A stretch of 8,194 bases of DNA from Desulfobacterales bacterium (lineage in GTDB: Bacteria; Desulfobacterota; Desulfobacteria; Desulfobacterales; Desulfobacteraceae). Numbering within the stretch: the stretch's first letter is position 1; each line of letters begins with the position of its first letter. Below, piece after piece: positions 1 through 5,845 of the stretch. The notes under the pieces were generated by a model. It saw nothing but the letters and a program-made list of their open reading frames with translations, had not been told where the DNA came from and ran no database searches. A program made the position numbers and the translations under genes. The DNA is taken from contig JAKSBO010000362.1 of assembly GCA_022361095.1 (NCBI GenBank), forward strand, positions 1-8,194. The letters run 5' to 3'.

Positions 1-85
1 ACCTGACATATCAGCTGCCAGGCTCAGCCCACAACAAAGTTTGAAAAATCTGAGTAACTTACACAGACTTTCTTATAAAACCATG

Positions 86-90
86 GGAGA
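86..90 (+). promoter_or_regulatory. Ribosome-binding site of the chemoreceptor gene
   Basis: GGAGA lies five bases before the ATG at 96 and supports that start. An ATG at 83 is in another frame and is not the start of this protein. The 95 bases before the gene show an AT-rich TATAAA at 74-79 that could be a -10 element, but no convincing -35 at the right distance, and no sigma-28 or sigma-54 motif that I could recognise. Confidence 0.6.
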
Positions 91-95
91 AACCT

Positions 96-1841
96 ATGAA
101 ACTGAAAACCAAAATTATTCTGCTTGGCGTAATAAATATTTCCGTACAATTGATTCTTCTTCTGCTCATTTTTAATATTTTTTCATCCTTGCTCACCGGG
201 TTTTCAACGATCATCGGCAAAGCGGACCGGAACAGGACAGTTACCCAGGAGTCACAAAAAGATATCTTGAATACAACCGCCGAGGTTCATACCATGGTGG
301 CCCGGATGACCGAGCTGAACGATCTGACCGTGGCTACCAACAATTCGATTAAAATCCTGGAAAAAAAGATTTCGGACAGTGCCGGGAAGCTCACAAGGAT
401 CTCCCAATCCATTGACAACCTCCTTGACAACATTGTTGATGAAGGTGTTCAGGATCAGCTCTTCGACATGGCTGACAGTGTGGGAAATCTTCAGGAAATT
501 ATGAAGAGAGAAGCGCTGATAAGCCTCCATGAAGCCGTGAAAACAATGGACGATTCAGCCCATAAAATGAAAGCACAGTTGGAAAATGTCCGTTCCTTTT
601 CCGAGCATATCAGCAAAACCGAAAAAATCAGTGGTCAGATCACCCAGGGAAGCAGGGAAATACTTGCCATATCTGATACATTTGCAAAATCCATTGAAAC
701 GGATAGGTTTTTTCTTTCGTGCATGGTTTTAATTTTTGCATGTGTTACCGGCGGCTTTAGCTTCCTTGTGAGGCGGACAATAACAACCCCCATGCAAAAA
801 GTGGTTTACATGGTCAAGGATATCGCCCAGGGAGAAGGGGATTTAACCAAACGTTTGGAAATAAAAAATAAAAAGGATGAACTTGGTGAACTTTCCCTAT
901 GGTTCAACCAGTTTATTGAACGGCTTGACCGGATCATCATTGATATCGGTCAAACAGCAGACAAAGTGATGACTGAATCCCAATCGGTTCTCAGCTTTTC
1001 AGATAAAATGGCGGAAGGGGTTAAAACGTTTTCCCAGAAATCCCAGGCCATGTCTGTTGCCACGGATCGGATGAATTCAAGCATGACCACCATTGCATCC
1101 TCTGGTGAAAGGGCTGCGGATTATATGGGAACTGTCTCAGACTCAACCTCCCATATGAACAGCACCCTGGAACGAATCACCCAGGAATGCGATCAGGCAA
1201 AAGAGATGTCCGATGAAGCCGCCATAAAAGTTGAGCATGCCACCCAACGCGTAGAATCCCTTGGGGGCTCAGCAGCAGAAATTTCAAAGGTCATGGAAGT
1301 GATTACCAATATAGCAGCACAGACCAATTTGCTGGCACTCAACGCAACCATCGAAGCGGCAAGGGCAGGAGAAGCAGGCAAAGGGTTTGCCGTCGTGGCT
1401 GAGGAGATCAAAACCCTAGCCGGACAAACGGCTGATGCGACGGATGACATAAAGGAAAAGATTGCCAGAATTCAGGCCTCGACCCAGGATACCATTTCGG
1501 ATGTAACAAATATTTCACAAATTATTTCAAATGTGGATGATGTGGTAAAAACCGTCGTGGATTCCCTGAAAAAACAATTTTCCGGCTTTCAGGATATCAC
1601 CGATAGTATTGAACATGCATCGACCAGCATGAATGAAATTTCAGGGAATGTATCAGAAAATTCAAATCTCTCGGCGGAAATTGCCGGAGAGGTTTTAGGA
1701 ATGAATGATGTGGCCGGAGAGATGACACAAAACAGTGACCAGATGAATCAAAATGCAACCCGCCTCTCTGATCTTTCAGTTACGTTAAGCCATATGATTT
1801 CCGAGTTCAAAGTTTCAAAAACCAACAGCAAAGTACATTAA
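96..1841 (+). CDS. Methyl-accepting chemotaxis protein (transmembrane chemoreceptor)
   Basis: A 581-residue inner-membrane receptor that senses a signal outside the membrane and controls the CheA/CheW kinase. Order of parts: a short basic N-terminus, first membrane helix about 7-33, extracytoplasmic region about 34-204, second membrane helix about 205-226, HAMP linker about 227-280 (starting RRTITTPM, with DELGEL near 261-266), and a long helical signalling domain about 290-570. The highly conserved hairpin tip is at 406-442 ([20 protein letters not shown], then [15 protein letters not shown]), so CheA/CheW contact should be intact. The outer region is predicted all-helical, rich in polar heptad-like stretches, with no Cache or PAS signature I can recognise, so the ligand is unknown. 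The C-terminus (NSKVH) lacks a CheR/CheB-tethering pentapeptide such as NWETF, as in many non-enteric receptors. No chemotaxis or flagellar gene is adjacent, so it is probably monocistronic. Family assignment is certain; the stimulus is not. Confidence 0.97.
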   Translation: MKLKTKIILLGVINISVQLILLLLIFNIFSSLLTGFSTIIGKADRNRTVTQESQKDILNTTAEVHTMVARMTELNDLTVATNNSIKILEKKISDSAGKLTRISQSIDNLLDNIVDEGVQDQLFDMADSVGNLQEIMKREALISLHEAVKTMDDSAHKMKAQLENVRSFSEHISKTEKISGQITQGSREILAISDTFAKSIETDRFFLSCMVLIFACVTGGFSFLVRRTITTPMQKVVYMVKDIAQGEGDLTKRLEIKNKKDELGELSLWFNQFIERLDRIIIDIGQTADKVMTESQSVLSFSDKMAEGVKTFSQKSQAMSVATDRMNSSMTTIASSGERAADYMGTVSDSTSHMNSTLERITQECDQAKEMSDEAAIKVEHATQRVESLGGSAAEISKVMEVITNIAAQTNLLALNATIEAARAGEAGKGFAVVAEEIKTLAGQTADATDDIKEKIARIQASTQDTISDVTNISQIISNVDDVVKTVVDSLKKQFSGFQDITDSIEHASTSMNEISGNVSENSNLSAEIAGEVLGMNDVAGEMTQNSDQMNQNATRLSDLSVTLSHMISEFKVSKTNSKVH

Positions 1842-1935
1842 TCATCAAAATTAAACACAATATTACAATTTTACGCTTGAATTATTACAAAATCTGTTTT
1901 ATTTTTCCATCTCCTGAAATAAAGAGACATGGATT

Positions 1936-2399
1936 GTGACCACGAATAAAAATGACATAATAATCATCGGTGGCGGAATCATTGGACTTGCCTGTACCCA
2001 TTATTTGGTGGACCAGGGAACAAACGTCACGATTAAAGAAGATCAGCAGATCGGACCAGGGGCACCCCACGGACACTGCGGCCTGCTTTTTGTCAGTGAC
2101 GTGATCGCTCTTTGCGCACCAGGTGCCGTCTCCACGAAAATTATCCGGACGTTACGCGGTACCACCCCTCTTTACATCAAGCTGAAATCAAACATGGACC
2201 GGATTGCCTCTCTTCTGCGTTTTGCTCTAACTGATTATATGCGCCCCCCGATGGGACGACCCATCGCTGAAGAATGGGCAGGGTAAACCCCATGACCTAT
2301 GACGATATGCCTGTGATCGGCAGAACCTCCGGATTCAGCAACCTGGTTGTGGCTGGCGGGCAACTTTCCGCCCAAACAGAGGTTAAGAATGGATTTTAA
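1936..2399 (+). pseudogene. Remnant of a DadA-type FAD-dependent D-amino-acid/glycine oxidase
   Basis: The intact family oxidatively deaminates amino acids and is usually about 410-420 residues long; here about 150 remain. Translation from the GTG at 1936 gives the N-terminal FAD-binding strand with GGGIIG (residues 12-17), the HCGLLF stretch after the first beta-alpha-beta unit, and the APGAV segment typical of the family, as far as SLLRFA (about residue 93). The reading then jumps straight to text belonging near the family's C-terminus (RPPMGRPIAEEWAG), so about 240 residues are missing, with the junction near 2213-2240. A TAA at 2284-2286 ends this frame. The family motif continues in another frame as MTYDDMPVIGR (from 2292), to a TAA at 2397-2399. 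One extra G at 2281-2283 would restore a continuous WAG-VNPMTYDDMP reading. The usual Arg before PMT is Asn, and the final helix after VVAGG is lost. No active enzyme can be made. A truncated 116-residue product remains possible. There is no clear ribosome-binding site before the GTG. Confidence 0.85.
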
Positions 2400-2423
2400 A
2401 GGAATGATAAAAAGAAGGGCACC

Positions 2424-2465
2424 AAAAAAGGGTTTTCGAACAGAATCAGTGCTCAAAAACCCTTT
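2424..2465 (-). terminator. Rho-independent terminator of the cold-shock gene
   Basis: Read on the minus strand, AAAGGGTTTT (2465-2456) pairs with AAAACCCTTT (2436-2427). The stem extends inward through TGAGC against GTTCG with two G-U pairs, giving about 15 pairs around a 9-base loop. It is followed by a run of six T (2429-2424). It starts 10 bases after the cold-shock stop codon. The plus strand also shows an A/T-rich stem, so it may act weakly in both directions and close off the decayed oxidase. Confidence 0.85.
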
Positions 2466-2475
2466 AAAAATAGAC

Positions 2476-2676
2476 TTACTGGACAGTTACGTTGACCGCT
2501 GCAGGCCCTTTCTGTCCGTCCTCTACGTCAAAAGTGACCCGGTCACCCTCATTAAGAGATTTAAAACCTGTTGCATTGATGCCGGTATGATGCACGAATA
2601 CGTCAGGTCCCTCCTCCTGCTCGATAAATCCGTATCCCTTTGCATCATTAAACCACTTTACGATCCCATTTGCCAT
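2476..2676 (-). CDS. Cold-shock domain protein (CspA family)
   Basis: A 66-residue single cold-shock domain, a five-stranded OB-fold that binds single-stranded nucleic acid and acts as an RNA chaperone in the cytoplasm. RNP1 is KGYGFIE (residues 13-19) and RNP2 is VFVHH (26-30). The N-terminal GIVKWFN and the glycine/charge-rich C-terminal half are typical, and the length matches the family. I chose the ATG at 2676 because MANGIVKWF is the usual beginning and AAGGAGA lies just upstream. A longer frame opening at 2742 would add 22 residues that do not belong to the fold and would bury the ribosome-binding site. The gene has its own likely promoter just downstream of the ATPase gene, a long leader and a strong terminator, so it is probably transcribed alone. 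Whether it is cold-induced cannot be told from the sequence. Confidence 0.97.
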   Translation of the reverse strand: MANGIVKWFNDAKGYGFIEQEEGPDVFVHHTGINATGFKSLNEGDRVTFDVEDGQKGPAAVNVTVQ

Positions 2677-2684
2677 TGCGACTC

Positions 2685-2691
2685 TCTCCTT
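2685..2691 (-). promoter_or_regulatory. Ribosome-binding site deciding the cold-shock protein start
   Basis: On the minus strand AAGGAGA is followed eight bases later by the ATG at 2676. This strong site rules out the upstream in-frame ATG at 2742 as the main start. Confidence 0.85.
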
Positions 2692-2768
2692 ACTTGTAGT
2701 GAATAATTTTAGTTTCAAACTCAGGTCCTGCCACGCCAACAATGGGTTCCAGCCCTTAGAACGAAACT

Positions 2769-2797
2769 TTCAAAGCCCTGCATTTCGCAGCTTTGAA
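2769..2797 (-). other. Hairpin at the 5' end of the cold-shock mRNA leader
   Basis: TTCAAAGC (2769-2776) and GCTTTGAA (2790-2797) are perfect inverted repeats of 8 bp. Inside them TGC (2779-2781) pairs with GCA (2787-2789), leaving a two-base CC bulge and an ATTTC loop. If the promoter called at 2801-2828 is right, transcription starts at about 2794, so the hairpin would lie at the very 5' end of a leader of roughly 118 nt. It has no T-run, so it is not a terminator. It could stabilise the mRNA, be a temperature-responsive structure, or be an operator. The role is inferred; the repeat is directly visible. Confidence 0.5.
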
Positions 2798-2800
2798 TGT

Positions 2801-2828
2801 ATATTATTAGCTTCTGTTTAAAAATCAA
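2801..2828 (-). promoter_or_regulatory. Putative sigma-70 promoter of the cold-shock gene
   Basis: On the minus strand TTGATT (2828-2823) is followed after 16 bases by TAATAT (2806-2801). The -35 matches the consensus at 5 of 6 positions and the -10 at 4 of 6. An overlapping TATACA is another possible -10. It lies in the AT-rich gap after the ATPase stop codon, on the same strand, which fits separate transcription of the cold-shock gene. Confidence 0.45.
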
Positions 2829-2846
2829 GCATTATTTATTAAAATT

Positions 2847-3848
2847 TCATTTTTTTTCGTAATCATGGACCAAACGGCACGCCGCAAAATGGCCGGAAGA
2901 GACTGGCATCAGGCGAGGGCGCTGACTTTCGCACTGGATCAAAGCACGGTCACAGCGTTTGGCAAATCGACATCCGGAAGGCATTTTTGACAAAGCAGGC
3001 ACATTTCCCGGAATGGTGGGAAGCGATTTTTTCGCCGTTTGTGCCAGGGAGGGTATGGATTGTAAAAGTTTTTGGGTGTAAGGGTGAAAAGGATTCCGAA
3101 ACAGGGTGGTCACAGAAGCGCTCTCTGCCACAGTGCCGGCATACATGACAACAACCCGGTCACAATTCTCTGCAATCAGGCCAAGATCATGGGTGATTAA
3201 AATCACCGCCATACCTGTTTTATCCCGAAATTGAAAAATAAGGTCCATAATCTGGGCCTGTACGGTAACATCCAAAGCCGTGGTCGGCTCATCGGCAATC
3301 AGGATATCAGGTTCACAGGCAAGCGCCATGCCGATCATTACCCGCTGGCGCATCCCGCCGGACAACTGATGGGGATACTTTTTCATCGCCTTTGGGGCAT
3401 CGGGGATCCCCACCTTTTCAAGCATCAGCAACGATGCTGAATACCTTTGCTTTTTCCCCATGCCGGGAAAATGCAAAGAATATATCTCAGCAATCTGCCG
3501 GCCTACGGACTGAACCGGGTTTAAGGCGGTCATGGGTTCCTGGAAAATCATGGATATTTTTTTACCCCGGATATTGCGCATGGCGTCCATGGGGAGATCA
3601 ATCAGGTTTTGGCCCTTAAACAGAACCTCTCCTTTTTTGATTATTGATACTGGCTTTGGCAAAAGGCGAACCACACTCAAGGCCGTCACGCTTTTGCCGC
3701 ACCCGGATTCTCCGGCAATACCCAGGACTTGGCCGGCCTCAAGATCAAAACTGACATCATCCACGGCAAGCATCTCCCCCTGGCCGGTCCGGAATGCGAC
3801 CCCAAGATGCTTAACAGCTAAAAGCGGAGGACAACTCTTTTGATTCAT
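2847..3848 (-). CDS. Peptide ABC transporter ATP-binding protein (DppD/OppD type)
   Basis: A 333-residue cytoplasmic ATPase that drives import of peptides or similar solutes. Motifs in order: Walker A GESGCGKS (46-53), Q-loop Gln103 in [11 protein letters not shown], signature LSGGM (162-166), Walker B DILIADE (181-187), D-loop ALD (191-193) and switch His220 (ITHD). The C-terminal oligopeptide-transporter domain follows from about 240, with cysteines at 293, 299, 306 and 324. In DppD/OppD proteins such cysteines can hold a [4Fe-4S] cluster. All catalytic residues are present. Its ATG overlaps the TGA of the binding-protein gene (ATGA, 3848-3845), so translation is coupled. The family normally works as a DppD/DppF heterodimer on two permeases; neither the partner ATPase nor a permease is here, and the next gene downstream is an unrelated cold-shock gene. 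The product is therefore presumably completed by subunits encoded elsewhere. Confidence 0.95.
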   Translation of the reverse strand: MNQKSCPPLLAVKHLGVAFRTGQGEMLAVDDVSFDLEAGQVLGIAGESGCGKSVTALSVVRLLPKPVSIIKKGEVLFKGQNLIDLPMDAMRNIRGKKISMIFQEPMTALNPVQSVGRQIAEIYSLHFPGMGKKQRYSASLLMLEKVGIPDAPKAMKKYPHQLSGGMRQRVMIGMALACEPDILIADEPTTALDVTVQAQIMDLIFQFRDKTGMAVILITHDLGLIAENCDRVVVMYAGTVAESASVTTLFRNPFHPYTQKLLQSIPSLAQTAKKSLPTIPGNVPALSKMPSGCRFAKRCDRALIQCESQRPRLMPVSSGHFAACRLVHDYEKK

Positions 3849-5731
3849 TCCGGCCCAGCCTCTCTTTTATAATTGTCGTCAATGATGGTAACAGGGGCAA
3901 ACACCTCTCCTGCCTTTTCAGCTTCAAAAGTCTGTTGACGTATATGCGCATCAATCCAAAAGAGCCCGCCCGTATCCGAGGCAAAAGGATCGAACAGACT
4001 GTCCGACACAGGGGTGCCGTGGAATTCGGGCAGCCGCATCCACCGCCAGTAAGCCAGCCGGACATAGGGCACCATATATGAGGGTACATAGGCACAGGTA
4101 TCATGTATTTTATCCTGGATTGTCCTGGACAAATGAATACGTTCCTGCTCATCCAGGCTGTCGCGGTACCGGTCAATGAGTTTGTCCAGTTCAGGATCAT
4201 CCGTGTTGGTGATATTGTTGGTCTGGGGTTTATGCGCGTTGTCCGAGTGCCATCCCTGCCAGTAGGAGGGCCGCAGGCCGGCACTCAACCCGACCCAGGC
4301 CACATCATGTTTTTTTTCCAAAGTTTTCTTAACCATGGCCGTGGGATCAAGGCGCTCCAGTTCCAGATCAATACCGGCCTTAAGCGCCTCTTCCTTCAAG
4401 ACGGCCAGCCGGGGCATATGCTCTTCCAGATAATAGGTCACGGTGGCCGAAAACCGCATATTTCCTTTGTGCCAGATGCCGTCCGATCCTCGTTGCCAGC
4501 CGGCCTGGGTCATCAATGTTTCTACTTTTGAAATATCGTAATTACGGGCTTTGATGGTGTAATCGGTATATTCTCCATATCCGTAAAAAGCCTGGGGCAG
4601 GCGGAAATAATCATCCCGTAAAACCTGTTTGATCACCTTATCCATGTTCATGGCATGGGCAAAGGCCCGGCGGACCCGAATATCCTTGAATACAGGTCGG
4701 TCCAGGTTCAGCCACATCCCCCTGGACGGCTGTTCCAGATCATTGAAAAACCAAATCCGTTCCACATACCCTTTATTAATTACCGGCGTATCGGATTTCT
4801 GGTGCCAGAATTTGGGCAGCACCATGCCAAAGGTATCCAATCGGCCTTTTTTAAAATACTCCCACTGCATATTAAAGTCACGGATCACCGTAAACAGAAC
4901 CGAATCCACGTTGAACCTATTTTTAAAATACCGCCGCTCTTTTGCCCACCACTGTTTTTTACGGGAAAACCGGATAAACCGCCCCTTTTTAAACGCACTG
5001 ATCTGATAAGCTCCGGTATTGGGCACAACGGCCCAGTTGAACCGGGGCACAAAATCATCTCCCAGGGTTTTAAAAAAATGTTCGGGCGTGGGCCTGATGC
5101 CAAGTTTCAGATAAAGGTCAGGCACGGCCTTGGTGCTTTTCACTGCAATCGTATAGTCGTCAAAGGCAGTAACGGATTCGATCTCCCGGGTGTAATGATC
5201 ATTGTACCAAGGCGCCACAATATGCTCCGAGCGCATGAATGTCAGGGTATACACATAATCCCCGGCCGTCACCGGCACCCCGTCCGACCACCGGGCATCG
5301 GGATCCAGCTTGAAATACATGGTCTTTTTATCAGGGTCATAGGCCCAGTGGGTGGCAAGCTCGGGGATAATGCGCCGGGTGACCGGATGAAGGCCGATCA
5401 AAGAGAACTGGTTGTCCAGAATTGCACTTCTGAAACCGCCGTTGGAATCGGGTCCCACCACCCTGAAGGTCATGGGAAAATTCATGATCGCTCCCCGGAA
5501 CACGCCGCCTTTTTGGGCATTGTCCGAGGCAAATACCGGATCTGTGTTATTGGTGAGCCACTGGATATTTTCCGGCAATGTTTCATACACCAGTGGCGCA
5601 AGCCCTTTGTTGGAAGGCGGTTGAGATGGAGGCACATTTCCGGGGTCATCCGGTGCGCACCCCGGCAGCGCCCCTGAAAGGCAAAAAAAGAGCATGGCCG
5701 ACACCGCAAATACAACCCGCCTGGATAGCAT
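3845..5731 (-). CDS. Lipoprotein solute-binding protein, family 5 (YejA/OppA-like)
   Basis: A 628-residue periplasmic peptide- or oligopeptide-binding component of an ABC importer. The N-terminus has two Arg, a hydrophobic stretch (about 6-22) and a lipobox-like LPGC with Cys25, so it is probably lipid-anchored; Pro at the -2 position is not ideal. A Pro/Asn-rich linker (26-45) follows. The family-5 signature is clear around 126-166 (ATHWAYDPDKKTMYFKL, then RWSDGVPVTAGDYVYTL). Further family text is RRAFAHAMNMDKVI and the closing Tyr/Trp-rich region. The length and the segment beginning NIQWLTNNTDPVFASD resemble YejA-type proteins more than short OppA ones, so larger peptides or modified peptides are possible ligands; this is inference. 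AGGAAGAG (5748-5741) precedes the ATG by 9 bases and supports the start. It is divergent from dinB (114-bp gap) and overlaps the ATPase gene by four bases. No permease genes separate them, which is unusual for this family. Confidence 0.94.
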   Translation of the reverse strand: MLSRRVVFAVSAMLFFCLSGALPGCAPDDPGNVPPSQPPSNKGLAPLVYETLPENIQWLTNNTDPVFASDNAQKGGVFRGAIMNFPMTFRVVGPDSNGGFRSAILDNQFSLIGLHPVTRRIIPELATHWAYDPDKKTMYFKLDPDARWSDGVPVTAGDYVYTLTFMRSEHIVAPWYNDHYTREIESVTAFDDYTIAVKSTKAVPDLYLKLGIRPTPEHFFKTLGDDFVPRFNWAVVPNTGAYQISAFKKGRFIRFSRKKQWWAKERRYFKNRFNVDSVLFTVIRDFNMQWEYFKKGRLDTFGMVLPKFWHQKSDTPVINKGYVERIWFFNDLEQPSRGMWLNLDRPVFKDIRVRRAFAHAMNMDKVIKQVLRDDYFRLPQAFYGYGEYTDYTIKARNYDISKVETLMTQAGWQRGSDGIWHKGNMRFSATVTYYLEEHMPRLAVLKEEALKAGIDLELERLDPTAMVKKTLEKKHDVAWVGLSAGLRPSYWQGWHSDNAHKPQTNNITNTDDPELDKLIDRYRDSLDEQERIHLSRTIQDKIHDTCAYVPSYMVPYVRLAYWRWMRLPEFHGTPVSDSLFDPFASDTGGLFWIDAHIRQQTFEAEKAGEVFAPVTIIDDNYKREAGPE

Positions 5732-5740
5732 CTTTATTAT

Positions 5741-5748
5741 CTCTTCCT
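5741..5748 (-). promoter_or_regulatory. Ribosome-binding site of the solute-binding protein gene
   Basis: AGGAAGAG on the minus strand lies nine bases from the ATG at 5731 and supports the start that preserves the full lipoprotein signal. Confidence 0.65.
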
Positions 5749-5775
5749 GAACTTGTAAAAAGATTAAATCAACCC

Positions 5776-5802
5776 TTGACAGCTATTTTTAAAAAGTAAA
5801 AG
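5776..5802 (+). promoter_or_regulatory. Putative promoter region of dinB
   Basis: A perfect TTGACA (5776-5781) sits 65 bases before dinB in the divergent gap. The matching -10 is unclear: TAAAAG (5797-5802) is at a short 15-base spacing, and GAATAC further on is too far. A palindrome TTTTTAAAAA (5786-5795) lies in the spacer. I see no E. coli-type LexA box (CTGT-N8-ACAG) and so cannot show SOS control. The promoter for the opposite gene must lie in the same gap, but I cannot place it. Confidence 0.4.
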
Positions 5803-5830
5803 AATACAGCAATTTTTAATCTGATCCAAG

Positions 5831-5835
5831 AGGAG
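5831..5835 (+). promoter_or_regulatory. Ribosome-binding site of dinB
   Basis: AGGAG lies ten bases before the ATG at 5846 and fixes the start at MILHVDMDAFF, the normal beginning of the polymerase. Confidence 0.75.
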
Positions 5836-5845
5836 TTTTCACCCC

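Noticed and set aside
41..79. TTGAAA (41-46) and TATAAA (74-79) as a promoter of the chemoreceptor.
   Set aside because: The spacing is 27 bases, far beyond the usable range for sigma-70, so the two elements do not belong together.
2..175. An open frame of 57 codons entering from the left edge and ending inside the chemoreceptor gene.
   Set aside because: It has no start in the window and its second half overlaps well-supported chemoreceptor codons. The text resembles no family I know. Another frame ends at TGA 42-44 and could equally be an upstream gene's tail; neither can be supported.
1842..1935. AT-rich gap after the chemoreceptor, searched for a terminator or promoter.
   Set aside because: I found no stable GC stem with a T-run and no promoter pair good enough to list.
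2249..2266. A perfect 7-bp stem with ACGA loop (CGATGGG/CCCATCG) near the oxidase deletion junction.
   Set aside because: It lies in former coding sequence, is short and has no T-run. It might have helped the deletion but nothing supports a present function.
2347..2706. A 119-codon plus-strand open frame across the terminator and cold-shock gene.
   Set aside because: It is the antisense shadow of the cold-shock protein joined to the end of the decayed oxidase region, with no family resemblance.
4655..5677. A 340-codon plus-strand open frame opposite the solute-binding gene.
   Set aside because: It lies wholly antisense to a clearly recognised binding protein. Its composition (rich in Pro, His, Gly and Ile) is typical of a reverse-frame shadow, and no ribosome-binding site or family match is seen.
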